Positions 1 through 11,858 of a stretch of DNA of 64,000 bases are shown here, one piece after another. The DNA is taken from positions 1-64,000 of the forward strand of contig JAGFNX010000454.1 of NCBI GenBank assembly GCA_017657125.1, given 5' to 3'. The notes under the pieces were generated by a model. The model had not been told where the DNA came from. It did not search any database and saw nothing but the letters and a program-made list of their open reading frames with translations. The stretch's first letter is position 1, and every line of letters starts with the position of its first letter. The DNA comes from Scopulariopsis brevicaulis (taxonomy: Eukaryota; Ascomycota; Sordariomycetes; Microascales; Microascaceae). Made by a program: the position numbers and the translations under genes.

Positions 1-487
1 TGTTATACCCATTCCTCGCTGTATCAAACACCACCCTTGCAAGTCCGGGTCCCCTCCGCCCTGCTCTCGCAAACCCCGGATCCGCCCGTGTGATGCATGC
101 CGTGCCTGGTAACGACGGCCGTCACGACCAAGTACCCCAGGCCAAGCTGAATCTAGTACGAGCTTCCAGGCCGGGTATCTGCAGAACCGCGAGCCAGCGC
201 GTTCCCTTGGCCAGGGAAAGCAAAAACAAACCATGAAAGAGGACCCTCCGAGGTTCGATGCGACTGCGACCGCGACGTAGTCACGACTTCGAGGCCCAGG
301 TTAGCCGAAACAGGTTGTAGTATTCATAAACGATCGTGACGTCCGTGACCGTGGCCACCCAGACTCCCCATACTGCACCGTACTTGTTTGTACAAACCAC
401 AAGCCCAACCAGGGCCAAAAGCACCCATCCAAACGCCGAAAATTCCCAACCACATCCGAAAAGAGATAACAAGTCCTCTCTGCCTTC
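1..487. other. Intergenic, no gene seen
   Basis: This stretch lies downstream of hbrB. Only short overlapping frames occur in it, and none has a recognisable family or splice structure. The part next to 488 is presumably the hbrB 3' untranslated region. Confidence 0.5.
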
Positions 488-3028
488 TCAAGCAACCCTC
501 ACCTCCCCCTGCCCCAACCCCTGGCCCCTCCTCACCCTCCCCCCAACAAACCCCCTCCGATTCCTCCCCGTCCTCCCCCGCCCAAGCCAATTCAGCTTCA
601 ACAACCGACAAAGCTCCTCCATCTTCTCGTCCCCGCTCATCTCCCCCTCCCTCTCCTCCTCCCTTCCCTCACCCTCCTCCTCCTGAGGCACAACAGACCC
701 AACGCTAGCAAGAACACTCATACACTGCAGCATCCTCCCCGCCAGCTCCGCAACCTGCTTCGAGTCCTCCGCGTTCTGCTCCCGGCCCCTCGCCCCCGCC
801 CCCTCGCCCAGCGCCTGCAGGCTACTCGGCGTAAACGGCCTGGCCCCCTCCGACCCGTACGACACGTTGCTCGCCGCCCTGTTCCTCCCCTCCTCGTCTA
901 GGAGCGTCGTGGCGTTGGAGTTGTAGCTCCGCAGCGAGGGGTTCACGCTCGCCGCCGTCCCGGTGTGCGTCAGCGTCGCGAGCGAGTCGGACGGGCTGAT
1001 GGAGAAGGCGGTGGCCTCGGGGGGCGGGGAGGCGAGAGCCATGGACGCGAGAGACGAGGGGAGGAACTCGAGGGATAGCCGCGAGAAGATGGCGCGCAGC
1101 GTCTCGTAGCGGGGGAGGATGACGATGTCGCGGTAGGCGTTCAGCACCAGCCCCCGCACGTCGACGGGCTTCCCCTGCACCTGCCCCTCCGCCCCCCAAA
1201 AGTCCCGCGCCTTATCCGGCGTCAGCAGCGTGCCGCACCCCGCGAACTCGAGGTCCAGCGGCAGGAACACCGCCTGCATGTAGGGCAGTATAACCGTAAA
1301 CGTGACCATCCAGAGCTCCACGAGCGCGGGTATGACCCTCTCCTCGGGCGTCTTCCTCAGTGCGCGGTCCAGCGACGAGAAGCCCGTGCCGAGCAGGTCG
1401 CGCACGTCGTCGAGGATGATGCTGGGGGAGCGCCGCTGGATGCAGTACTGGATGTGGACGAGCACGACGCGGTTGAAGTCCTCGACGGGGAGGCGGAGGT
1501 CCTCGCCCTCGAAGACAACGAGCATCTTGGCCTTCAGGAAGGGCCACGCGTCGTCGTAGGACATGCTGCTGAGCCCGTACTTACCGGGCTCCAGCGGCTC
1601 GAGGAACGTCGTAGAGGCGGAGTGGGACCCGAAAGAACCTGGTTCCGCGGCGAAGATGGACTCCGCGTCGCCGCGGTCGGGCCGCTCGTCCCGCTTCTTG
1701 TCGCGCCGGCCCCCGTGCCGGAGGTCCAGACCGCCAATTGACTTGGGAAACGCGGTCGTGTTGGGCCCCGGACTCGGGGGCAGGGCGAGGTTGTAAAGGC
1801 TGCTGAGCCCGTGGGACTCTGGCGCCTTGAAGCTGCTCGACCCCGATGCGAGGTTATACTCCTCCTTGAGCTTATTCTTCTGCCTCGACAAAAAGTGGTG
1901 CTTCTTCTCCTTCTCCCGCACCTCCTTCTCCGCCGGCGCGTCCATCGGCCTTATCGTCGCCGATGACGAGTTCCCGTGCGTGTAAAGCGACGAAGCTGCC
2001 GAGTCCACCAAACTCGACGTGCTGAAATTCGCGCGCTGAAGCGCCGAGAGCGCGGAGCCTATCTTCCCGGGGCTGGGAAGCGGCTTCTCGTCCGTCTCGC
2101 CCTTGGTGCTAATCTTCCTCGGCCTCGAAAACAGCCTTCCCTTTGACTTTTCCTTCGCCGGCTTCTCGGGCGCGGGCGGCTGCTGCTGCTGCTGCTGCTG
2201 CTGTTGGGGCGGGTGAGAGGGCGACGTGGGCCCGGACCGGGAAAAGACGGCGTTCGCGGCGGTCGTTGCGGCGGCGGAGTGGCTACCCATGAGGCCGTTG
2301 CGGTACCCCTGACTCGAGAAGCCGCTCTCGCGCGGGGCGCTCGCCTCGGTCAAGCTGACGAGCGGCGGGCTGAGCGGGTCTCTCTCTCTCCCCGCGCTGC
2401 TGCTGGAACTGGCGCCGCCTTTGCGCTGCGAGCCTTTCGTCTCGGAGGAGTTGTCGTGGTTCGGGACCGTCTGGGAGCGCTGCCGGGAGTGCTGGCTCGC
2501 CTGCTTGTGCGTGAGGACCGCGGCCTGCGCGGCGATCTGGCTCGCCGACGGCGACCGGTTGCCTGTGGACCCCTGCCCCGCCTGCGCCATGCCTATCTGG
2601 GACGGTGTGGAGGCGGAGGGGAGCGACGGCTCGAAGCGTCCCTGCGAGGTCTTCCTGCCGTGGCTCCTCCGCGAGTCGGGCGACGCGGATATCGGGGCGG
2701 GCGCGAGGAGCGGCGACGGGAGGTCCGTGAGCGCGGGAGACTTTGGGGTCGGACGCGAGAAGTTCTGGAGGCTGCCGGTGCTGGAGTTTGGGTGCGTGTA
2801 GGGCGATGGCGGGGGCTGGAGGGCGTAGGCGCTGGAGAGGGAGCTCGTCGAGGGGTGCTGCCGCGGTTTGTTTGTGCTGAGGCGCCTCGTGTCGTCGGGC
2901 CGGGGCTGGTCCGCAGTCGCAGTAGCAGTCGGGATGGGGGGTGGCTGGCGCGACGGGGCGGGTGTAGCGTTGGGCGACAGGGGGGAGAAGCTGCCCGGGG
3001 CGCGCGGGGGTCGTGGCGGGGGGTGCAT
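488..3028 (-). CDS. hbrB: HbrB-family TORC2 subunit (Bit61/PRR5-like)
   Basis: This is an uninterrupted 846-residue frame. The first roughly 480 residues are low-complexity Ser/Pro/Gln/Lys-rich sequence and include a polyglutamine run encoded at about 2180-2205. The conserved part begins near residue 488 (SYDDAWPFLKAKMLVVFEGE) and runs to about 640, containing HIQYCIQRRSP, LGTGFSSLDRAL and ILPYMQAVFLPLDLEF. This matches the HbrB domain named after the Aspergillus nidulans hyphal-branching gene and shared with yeast Bit61 and mammalian PRR5/Protor. From that family I infer a TOR complex 2 subunit affecting cell polarity and sphingolipid signalling. A Ser-rich tail with an acidic Glu/Gly stretch follows. 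The first Met (MHPPPRPPRAPG) is taken as the start. The gene is divergent from gon7. Confidence 0.85.
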   Translation of the reverse strand: MHPPPRPPRAPGSFSPLSPNATPAPSRQPPPIPTATATADQPRPDDTRRLSTNKPRQHPSTSSLSSAYALQPPPSPYTHPNSSTGSLQNFSRPTPKSPALTDLPSPLLAPAPISASPDSRRSHGRKTSQGRFEPSLPSASTPSQIGMAQAGQGSTGNRSPSASQIAAQAAVLTHKQASQHSRQRSQTVPNHDNSSETKGSQRKGGASSSSSAGRERDPLSPPLVSLTEASAPRESGFSSQGYRNGLMGSHSAAATTAANAVFSRSGPTSPSHPPQQQQQQQQQPPAPEKPAKEKSKGRLFSRPRKISTKGETDEKPLPSPGKIGSALSALQRANFSTSSLVDSAASSLYTHGNSSSATIRPMDAPAEKEVREKEKKHHFLSRQKNKLKEEYNLASGSSSFKAPESHGLSSLYNLALPPSPGPNTTAFPKSIGGLDLRHGGRRDKKRDERPDRGDAESIFAAEPGSFGSHSASTTFLEPLEPGKYGLSSMSYDDAWPFLKAKMLVVFEGEDLRLPVEDFNRVVLVHIQYCIQRRSPSIILDDVRDLLGTGFSSLDRALRKTPEERVIPALVELWMVTFTVILPYMQAVFLPLDLEFAGCGTLLTPDKARDFWGAEGQVQGKPVDVRGLVLNAYRDIVILPRYETLRAIFSRLSLEFLPSSLASMALASPPPEATAFSISPSDSLATLTHTGTAASVNPSLRSYNSNATTLLDEEGRNRAASNVSYGSEGARPFTPSSLQALGEGAGARGREQNAEDSKQVAELAGRMLQCMSVLASVGSVVPQEEEGEGREEEREGEMSGDEKMEELCRLLKLNWLGRGRTGRNRRGFVGGRVRRGQGLGQGEVRVA

Positions 3029-4207
3029 CGTCGCCTCGGGCCGCTCTTTGCGGTCGCGTTCTTCGGGCTCGTGATGGGCTTATTTCTCTATTCCATGGCT
3101 ATAGTCGAGATGGGACCGGATATGGGATGGCTTCGAGTCCTCTTCGTAGGGTTCGTGGGCAGTCGACTGGGATCGTCCGTGTAGCGTATCGAGGCCTTGT
3201 CTGTGGAGGTGTGCGGGGTGTCCCGAGTCTCGATTTCGTCACAGTGTCGGACCAGCGACGGATAAGAAGAGGGAAAAGTTTAGAAGGGCGTGGCGATGCA
3301 AACGAGATAGAAGAGGAGTCGTCCCCGGTTTGATAACGCAGTTGGGACGGCGAGCAAACGGCGGGCGCGTGGCGACCATCTATCTCAGACACAGGGCCCA
3401 GTGCCGCCTGGAAACCAGGCCGGCTGGCATGTGGGCTTGGCGGGCTGTGGCCCCGATGATGTGAGACGCAGCGCACTGGGCGCCCAAAGTCACTGCCCCG
3501 GGGCGCAGTCCCGATACGAGGGGGAGCTCGGGAGTCGGCAGGCATTTGCCACGCTGCACTGTAACGCTTCGAACATTCTCTTGGGGCGGAGTCCCCCGTC
3601 TAGCACCTGTTTATGCGCATTCTGGAAGCATTTCTGGCCCACATGGCACTTGGATCTACGATGGAACGATGGGATCTGTGCATTGCATTGCAAGCTAGAT
3701 CAGACTAACTCTTCTCCTGCTTGTCATACGAGGTATTAGTTCATATACATGTAGCTGCGCCCATGGGCGACTCTACAGGCGCCAGGGAGAGCCAGTGTTG
3801 GCGGCAACAAGTCCGCTTGTCAGATGATTTCATAAATTTCCCAGTCCTTGGCTAGCCACAAATTTCCGTGTCCTTCCCATGACCAAGGGGTAACATTGTG
3901 AGTGCAACGGGCAATACCGACACGCCGGTGCCCCCAGCTCGTGGTACCGTTCTGGGGTCCAACTCGGTGACGCTGCTCGATTTACCCCGCCCTGAAAGTG
4001 GACCCCGCAAAAGCCCCGCGCAACCCTCACCTCACCTCCCCAAACACGCCCGAGACCAATCCTGCCTCTCGCAGCCACGACACCAACCGTCTAACAACCA
4101 CCAAATAACCCAGCGACTCTTCGACCTTCTCCCAACCCCCTTTATATTCCTTGACAATCTGTCGCCTTCAATACCGTCCAACGACCCCTCGACAACGACC
4201 ACCAAAA
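3029..4207. promoter_or_regulatory. Divergent intergenic region hbrB/gon7
   Basis: About 1.2 kb separates two divergently transcribed genes, so it should hold both promoters. I see no conserved frame and no clear TATA box. Confidence 0.4.
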
Positions 4208-4450
4208 ATGCCAGCCCTCTCCGCAGCCTACACCTCCCCCACAAGCACCCCCTTCACCAAATCCCACGACCTCTCCCCCGCCGAACACGCCCCCTACCTC
4301 ATCTCTCTGCGCTCCGCCGTCGCGGCGCTGCAGGACGACGTCAACCGGGAGCTGACGGCGCGGATGGAGGAGGACAAGGCGCGGGAGGGCAAGGCGGAGG
4401 AGGTGAGGGAGGAGGAGAACTACGGGGAGGAGGTTGTCGAGGAGGAGTGA
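4208..4450 (+). CDS. gon7: EKC/KEOPS complex subunit Gon7
   Basis: This is an 80-residue protein. The ATG at 4208 (MPALSAAYTSP) is chosen over an upstream in-frame ATG because fungal Gon7 proteins begin this way. The N-terminus with SPTSTPF is followed by LISLRSAVAALQDDVNRELT and ARMEEDKA, then a short Glu-rich tail, the usual fungal Gon7 layout and size. Gon7 is the small, largely disordered subunit of KEOPS, the complex that makes the universal t6A modification at tRNA position 37 and is linked to telomere maintenance in yeast. The gene ends only 189 bp from the convergent vps39 stop. The call rests on motif resemblance in a short protein. Confidence 0.7.
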   Translation: MPALSAAYTSPTSTPFTKSHDLSPAEHAPYLISLRSAVAALQDDVNRELTARMEEDKAREGKAEEVREEENYGEEVVEEE

Positions 4451-4639
4451 GCTTGTCTTGGACCTGAACAGTGTGGATGGGCGGAGGATATACGTCAACG
4501 CGGGCTGGGGGTGGCTGGGTGGGGTTGCACGGGGCGAGACCTGCATTCTTCGACGCACCGATCCGATCGCAAAGATTATATTCGAAGAGCGACGCATCCG
4601 AACATCAAAACACCAAACAGCCGAACGCTAATGCATCAC

Positions 4640-7600
4640 CTACGCCGCCCTCCCCCAACCACCAGCCCTCACACCGTCCCTCCTCCCCACACACCCATAA
4701 TGCACCACCCCATCATCCGGCAAGACACTAACCACGCTCCCCCCCAACCTCTTATGACAAACCCCACACAACCTCTCCTCCGTAACCACCACCCTCCTGT
4801 TCCTCCCCCCAACGCCCTTGTCCCCCAGCAGAAGCCTCGCCTGGCTGGCAATCAGCTCCGTGGCCCTCAGCCCGGCAACCACGCGGCTCTCGTTGACGGC
4901 CGAGGTCGCGGAGCGGAGGCGGCCCCGGAAGTAGGATTCGAGGTCGCGGACGGGGTGCGTGTCGGGGATGAGGGAGAGGGTTGAGGAGGCGGGGAGGCGG
5001 GAGCCGTGGCGGGAGAGGAGGGCGATGGCCGGCTCGATATTCGGGGTGTGCGGTGGGTGAGGCGTAAGGTAGAGGGATAGGAGGGTGTGGTAGATGGAGG
5101 GAGGGGCCTCCTCATCGTCTTCGCCCGTGGGATCGGCCTGTTCTTGTGGGCTCGTGTCCTGGGACTTGTGGACTTGGTTGCAATATCTGGTATTGTTAGC
5201 GGGAGTACATTATAATAGACGGCTTGACGGCTTGGAACTCACTCTTCTGCCCTGGCGTAGTCCTCCATCTTGAACACGTAAATCTCCAGCGCCTGCTTGT
5301 GCTGCCCCATGAGGAACAGAATCACCGCCTGCGCCTGGTAAAACGACGGATCTGCCCAGCCATTAGTCACTTTCCTTGAAGCCTCCCCTTCCAAGAAGGA
5401 TTGTACTCACCATCCCGCGGCACCATGCCAAACGCCCTGCTGAGGCTATACTGCCTGCTCGACCTCAAAAACGCGATAAACCTCTCCATAACCCCATCCC
5501 ACCCCTCCCCTCTCGGCTCCCTCTTCAGCCTCTCAACCATCAGCTCCACGAGCCGGTTATGGAACTCCGGCGTCAAATCATTCAGCTCCGAGATGACGTG
5601 GCTGAGATACCGCTCCTCCAGCGCAGGATCAATACCCGCTAGGTAAGCAGCTACCCGATCCCTAGGCAGACTCTCCGCATTCTCCGTATCCCCCACAAAC
5701 ACCTCCATCGCGAGGTCAGGATCAGCCTTGAGCACCCACTCCGCATACTCAAACACGAGCTCAATCTCCCCCGGCGGCAAACTCTGCAAGTACGCCACCG
5801 TCCTCCTCGGCCCGTGCAGCCCCGGCGCCTCCTCATCCGCCTCTCCTCTCTCCCCGAACTTCCTGAGCAGAGCCAGCGCCCGCCCGTGGAGCTTCTTCCC
5901 GTGGAAGAAGTCGACAAGCTCGTTGAACCTGCTGCTCGCGAGCAGCTTCTCGCCTACGACGCCCGGGTCGCAGAAGTTGGGTATGCGGAAGAGAGAGCCG
6001 GCGAGCGAGGGGTGCGAGAACATGTAGGCGCGGAACAGCGTCGTGTCGACGAGCGAGAAGGTCCGGCGGACCTGCTCCTCCAGTTCCTTCTCCTCTACGT
6101 CGTCGCCCGCAGCGGTGGAAAGGAAGCGCCGGAGGGCGTCGGAGGTGGTCTTGTTCTCGCGCGGCTTGAGGTGCCCCGTCGACGGGTCAATGACGCGCTG
6201 GAGGCGGGCGCGGGTCCCGGCGAGGTAGCTGTTCAGTTCGAGGACCGCGTTCTTGAGGTCCTTGCCTTCTAGGGGCTTGTCACCCTGGGGCTGGGCCTTT
6301 ACGCTCGCCGCCTCGTCGCTGCTGTCTGCAGTATCCTTTTTAGTAGACTTTACGGAAGCGGTGTCGGAGAGGACTTTGCTGCGGCCCATGAACATGGAGA
6401 CGAAGCCGCCCCCGCCTTTAGAGGGGGACGAGGGGTCCGTCTCTGGCTCCGGCGCCGCGGGCTCCTCCTCGGCATCCTTGGGCGCAGCCGGAACATCGTC
6501 CTCGGATTCCTCTGCCTCCTGCGTCTGCGCCTCCGCTGATAGCTCACCTGCGATCAGCGGCGGATAAAGCCTCAGCACCCGCTCAGGCGGCGCATGCACG
6601 TCCTCCTCGTTAAACAAGTCCAGTGACGCGCGGTACTTCTTCTGCTTGAACAGCACCTCCGCCTTGAGCATCTTTGTCTCGCGGAGGAACTCCGTCTTGT
6701 TCTGGAGTAGAGCGCCCTCCAGCATGTTCAGGACGCTGATGGCCTCGTCGTAGTGGCCCCCGTCGACGAGCTCCTGAACTTGCGAGTCGTAGTCAGCCGC
6801 GCCCATCTTCCAGACACAGCGCTCGCTGGATATGTGGAAGCCCTTGCCTGCGTGGGCGAGGGAAACGTTCGGTGGGGCAAAGTGCAGCTGTGCGGCACCG
6901 GGTAGAGAGATGGTCTGGAGCAGCGACAGCGTGTCGGGATTCCGGACGTCAAGGGTGCCCTTTGTCGGTGACTGTAAAGCTAGGATGTACGGGTAGGAGT
7001 AGCCGATAGACTCTGGGGCTGTGTGCCAGGGTATCTGCGCTTTGTCGAGGGGCTTTCCCTCGTCGGTGATGAACTGCGTGTTTATGTCCTTCGCGAGTAG
7101 TAGCTCCCCCTCGGCGAGCCTAGCCGATAGCGGCTTGGGTATGTAGCCCCCGAGACCCATGTACCCCATGCCAGCGGTGCTCACGGAGCCAAAGCGGCCA
7201 CCCTGCGGGCCCCCAGGTCCCCCAAAGCCCCCGGAGCTTCCAATCTCGACGATGTCCCCGTCAACGACATTGACGAGACTATACCCCCCATTCATACCAC
7301 ACACAATCTTCGTCGCATTCGCCCACGTCAGCGTGCGTATAGTCTCCGAGAGCAGCACCTCCGTGACATCAGGACTGAGCTCGCTCGCATGCCAGCTCCA
7401 CAGCAGCAGCCTCCTCTTAACAGCGACGGCCAGGCGGCTTATGATTTCCGGGATCCCCGTGGTGGGGTCCTTGATGATGTTCGACGTGACGGCGAAGCAG
7501 GATGCGTTCTTGGTGCGGGACAAGGTCTCGATGAGCTCGTGGGTCTGGAGGTCGTGGAGCGAGACGTGGTAGTTGGACAGCGAGACGAGGGTGTTGGCCT

Positions 7601-7991
7601 CCTTTATTATAGCCAGCTGCTCTATCGCGCGCGTCGAGAACTTTTCCACCTCGCGGAGGAGGTCCGTCGGCTTCTGGCGCGCGGCCTGCTGATGGTGGTG
7701 GTGGTTGGCGTCATCGTTCGGCTCGTCGGCGCCCTGGGGCTTCGTGTGGTTCGATCCGTTCACCGGCTCGGGAGGCGGATGGAGATCGTTGACGCGGTAT
7801 ATCCTCAATGACCCCGAGTTCAGTCCCACAAAGACTCGATCACCTGTACACACCAACGGTTAGGCGCCACCGGACAGCTCCTGGACGGACCAGAAACAAG
7901 GAAGCTTACCGTGGGCGAGGATCGTCTCGATCTTGGAGCGGTCCCGCGCCCTGAGCTCGATGATGGGTCGCGCTGTGAATGCGGAGAGCAT
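4640..7991 (-). CDS. vps39: Vps39/Vam6, HOPS/CORVET tethering subunit
   Basis: There are four exons on the minus strand: 7910-7991, 5411-7843, 5243-5351 and 4640-5186. They join in frame to 1056 residues, the usual size of fungal Vps39. Exon 1 encodes MLSAFTARPIIELRARDRSK and continues directly into the CNH/citron-like beta-propeller (GDRVFVGLNSGSLRIYRVND). The middle carries the Vps39 domain 1 and a clathrin-repeat alpha-solenoid. Exon 3 gives FYQAQAVILFLMGQHKQALE. The end holds the Vps39 domain 2 zinc-binding motif with LCGVCHKRL and VHYGC. Vps39 binds Rab7/Ypt7 and tethers late endosomes, autophagosomes and vacuoles before fusion. A disordered acidic Ser/Glu insert lies near the middle of the protein. 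Confidence 0.93.
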
Positions 7992-9126
7992 GGCGGCGCC
8001 CGGCTCGGATCCCCGCTGTTAGCTGCCGCGGTGCTTCATGAGACAGAGTGGGTGTTTTGTTGGGCGTCGCGGGCTGTAAGTGAAGTCATCTGGGGTTGTT
8101 GTCGGCTGGCATGGGAGGGCGGTCTCGGGTGCCAGCTGCAGCCAAGATGCAGCGAGCTGGGGGCGCCCCGCTTACACATGCCTCTATATATGAATAATGG
8201 TTAACTGTATACGATTGGGACATCGCATAAACATGTCTTCCCTTCCTACCAACTTCAAACTTCAAGTCTGTAGTTTCATGATGGGTTTCACCGATCGCGG
8301 ACGACATTGGAATCCGAGTAAAACAGTTGAATACCGATTCGGGAATATTGAAGGGTTCTATGATTCGTCAAATGGATATACTGGAGACAGCGTTACACGT
8401 TTACTACGCCTCCCCGTTGATCCAATCTCCATCACAGAGTGTCTCTCGCTCATACGAACGTGGGATGGATTATACCAGCTACTGATATTAGAGGGCCACT
8501 TCGGTCTTCTATCCACTCGTCCTCTAACCCCTTCTTCCAAGTCCGCCAGCCAGTCTTCTTGTCTGGTGAATGGAGGAACATGTGATCCGAGTCTTTCAAG
8601 GAAGGAGCATCCCAGGCTTTCCCCAAGCGTGCTGACCGTTGAGCGCCTCGCTGAACAAATCACGACAGCCCGAAATGGATCCGACGTAGCCTAGAACAAC
8701 CCAACACCATACGTGATAACCTAACATCCCTCCTTCCATCAGACCAGTCTCACCCGGCTGCTTCTCGATCCTCGGTGCCTTCGTCCTTCCTCCCATCAAC
8801 GTCGTCGAGTTAACCAAAGTACCTCCGTCAACAGGCCTTTCTCTCCGCCTTCGCTCCATGATAAACCCTACTTCTTCCATCCCTTCATGTTGATCCCATC
8901 CCACTTCGCTTACATTGCATAGCATCCGAGCATCTATACCTCTGGATCCATGTTGGTATCGTGTAGATGTCTCCGAACCGACGAACCGGCCCGCTAAGCC
9001 AAACCAGTTCCGGTGCCGTCGAGGTTCTATCCTTCCATTCTTCGAAGCCTCCTCCACAGGCTCGATCTCTCGTCTCTCCAGCGCCTTTCTCTATTCCCAT
9101 CCTTTCTACCCTTAGCTTCCATCCAC
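7992..9126. other. Divergent intergenic region vps39/ama1
   Basis: This stretch contains a 165-codon plus-strand frame (8197-8694) with no recognisable domain, beginning just 3' of a TATATA stretch. I treat it as chance. The remainder should hold the vps39 promoter and the 5' end of ama1, whose start could lie as far upstream as 8967. Confidence 0.4.
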
Positions 9127-11761
9127 ATGATTCGCTCATTTCATTTGCCTCCTCTTCCAACTTCTCGGGATGGTGACACTATTGCCACCATTGGCTTAGA
9201 GCCCAATCCTCTTCAACGCAAAGGACCACGGCAGCCCGTTCTCCCTGAGGGGCGCACTCGCGAGACCCCGCCCGGATATATCCCATTCGACGGGGCCTCA
9301 ACCCACGACTCTGGATACGGCTCGTCGCCCGGGACGCCCTTTTGCCCCACTACTCCATCCCGGCCACCGAGAAGGCAAAGGGGACGAAACGGGTTCACTT
9401 CCAACTCTCTGGCCGACTAGCAGCCCACCACAGATTGGAGGCGCAGCCACTTTCACCAACCGTCAGAAGAGAATCCACCGAACACCGCTGTTTCCAGAGC
9501 CATCCCGAAGCACCCGGTAATACCATCCGCGTTCCTCTCCGACAGCAACCGCAGTCCTCTAAAGCCAAAGGACTCGAACGCGCTGAGGAGTCCCGGCCGT
9601 GGGAGCCTGAAATGTCCGGACCGTTTCATACCCCGGCGGGACGACAACTCGCCAATAGCGGAGAAATTTCGCACGAGCAAAAGCTATTCCTCGCTGACAG
9701 GGGCCGAGAGACTGAACAGACACCGTAGGGCTAGCGCTGATCCGTTCCGCCCGAGGTTGAGAGCCACCGTTCCGTCTGCCCTGCGCGTTTCGTCCCTGTC
9801 GAGGATTGAGGGCTCGACCCAGACACCGGCCGGTAGGTCTCGTCGGGCTATGCGAACAATGTAATGACACTGATCTTATGCTCACAGGAACGGTCATCTC
9901 AGCCACAGATCATGGTCCAGCCATCGGCGAACGTCAACCGAGCCACGGCACGGTCTGGTCTGTGGGTGGCCCCATCCCGAGCGTCGGCGCGGTTAACGAT
10001 GGCCACGGGAGGTTCATCCACAGCGGGACAAATGCACGTCTTTTCCCGACATTGTACGCGGGTCGAGCGTCTAGGTCCGAAGACGACGATGAAACACACG
10101 AGAGTCGGCTGGCGTGCGCGCTTGACATTGACCAGGCCAGGAGGATCATTGCAACTGAGATTCCCGAGACACCAGGGCCTCCACCCCCGATAGCAGCTGT
10201 ACCCCAGCGGCCGTCTTCTCGGGATGGACTGACCATCTGGAATGGGGTACAATGGGAGAATACCAGAAGCTTGAAAGGTTCATTATCTCCTGAGCTCTTG
10301 CTCCTGAGCACTGTCTAATTGGTTCTAGTGCCATCTGTGAGCCCTTCCATGCGCATCCTCCCTTCGACTCCTTTCAGGTATGCCTCTCAGACCCTTCTGG
10401 TATACCCAGACTAACCCGCTAGGGTCCTCGACGCGCGCAACCTCCGTGACGACTTCTACTGCTCCGTGCTCGCATACTCCCAAACTTGTGGCATCCTGGC
10501 TATGGGCCTCGGGAACATGCTGTACGGATGGACCGAGGAAAAGGGCGTCGCGCTCCTGAAATCGTGCCCCCCCGACTGCTGGATCTCGTCGGTCGACTTC
10601 TCCTCCGCCCACGGGGGAAAGAGCATTCTGGCCTTTGGCTTGGCTGACGGGCGGCTGTGTCTCATGACGCCGAGCGAAGCCGATTCCCCTCGCTTCGACA
10701 TTGAGCAGCCGTACCCAGTTGCCTACGTGAGCTGGCGGCCTGTGAGCACCACCCGGCCGTCGAAGAATCCGCTGAACCCTGGGGTCCCCGTCAAGACGGA
10801 GGACCTGCTGGTCGGGGACTACCAGGGCGACATCTTCTACTACGTAGTCGAGTGGCCGATGGGCTGGGAGGTGGAGAGAGACAACTGGCTGGGGAAGCTC
10901 ACGCTGGTGGCCCGGATCAGGGCGCACGCCCAGCAGATCTGCGGGCTGGCGTGGTCGCCCAAGGGAGACCTGTTCGCGTCGGGCGCCAACGACAACCACT
11001 GTTGCCTGTTTAGCATCAACCAGGTGTTTGGGCCCCCGCGCCGGGACGCGCAGGGTCTCGCGCCCCCGGTCGAGGACTACGGCAGCCACTACACGTACTC
11101 GTGGCGCGGCGACAGGCGGGAGTCGAGCGACGAGACGGTGGTCAACGCGGACGGGGAACTCCGCACGCTGAGGGCATCGTCGCCGACCGTCCGAAACATG
11201 CTGCCGGGGTCGGAAAAGTTCCGGTGGGTGCACGCGGCGGCGGTCAAGGCCATTGCGTTCTGCCCGTGGCTCGACGGGCTCGTGGCGACGGGCGGGGGAT
11301 CCAATGACAAGTGTATCCACTTCTTCCACACAACGACGGGGGCAGCGCTTGCGACCATTACGGTGTCGGCCCAGGTGACGTCGCTCATCTGGTCGACGAC
11401 GCGGCGCGAGCTGGCAGCGACGTTTGGGTACCCGCAGCCGGATCACCCGTACCGCATCGCCATCTTCAGCTGGCCCGACTGCAAGCAGGTGGCGGCGATT
11501 CCCTGGCCAGGCGAGTACCGGGCCCTGTACGCCGTCGCCTACCCGGGGTTGGTGGATGGCGGGGGCCGGCGGCGGCGGAGGCGGCCGCAGACGCCACGCG
11601 AGGGATGCATTGTCGTGGCGGCGAGCGACGAGAGCGTCAAGTTCCACGAGGTGTGGACAGCGGGGCGGAAAGCGACGGTACGGAGGTCGGGAATGCTGGG
11701 GGGCAGTGACATACTCGAGGGGATCGAGGGGATCGACAAGGAGGGGGACGTCATTCGTTGA
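9127..11761 (+). CDS. ama1: AMA1-type meiotic APC/C activator (Cdc20/Fizzy family)
   Basis: Proposed exons are 9127-9392, 9441-9832, 9888-10277, 10329-10377 and 10423-11761, about 811 residues. The last four exons are firm. They encode DRFIPRRD, the AMA1-type stretch GTVWSVGG, LPSTPFRVLDARNLRDDFYC (the Cdc20-family entry to the propeller), and WD40 repeats including WTEEKGVALL, AWSPKGDLFASGANDNHC and FCPWLDGLVATGGG. The protein ends in Ile-Arg, the tail by which Cdc20/Cdh1 activators dock on the APC/C. The family drives APC/C-mediated ubiquitination of mitotic regulators in meiosis. The N-terminus is uncertain: an in-frame TAG at 9418-9420 is removed only if the 48-bp intron 9393-9440 is real, and an ATG at 8967 in another frame could be the true start. 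Confidence 0.82.
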
Positions 11762-11852
11762 GGTGTCTGGGGTGTTCTGTATGGGGTGTACTGCATTGTT
11801 ATCTGTTTTCAGGTGTCTAGACTGTCATGTGTAGGGTGGGAAAAGCATACGT

Positions 11853-11858
11853 AATAAA
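11853..11858 (+). terminator. Possible poly(A) signal of ama1
   Basis: AATAAA lies about 90 bp past the ama1 stop, a plausible polyadenylation signal. Fungal signals are degenerate, so this is weak evidence. Confidence 0.35.

Noticed and set aside
2204..3184. A 326-codon plus-strand frame opposite hbrB
   Set aside because: It is Arg/Gly-rich low complexity opposite a gene with a recognised domain.
8197..8694. A 165-codon frame upstream of ama1
   Set aside because: No family resemblance. The TATATA stretch is too close to the ATG to be its promoter.
10325..11647. A 440-codon frame antisense to ama1
   Set aside because: It mirrors a GC-rich WD40 coding region and has Arg/Pro/Val-rich composition with no domain, typical of antisense shadow frames.
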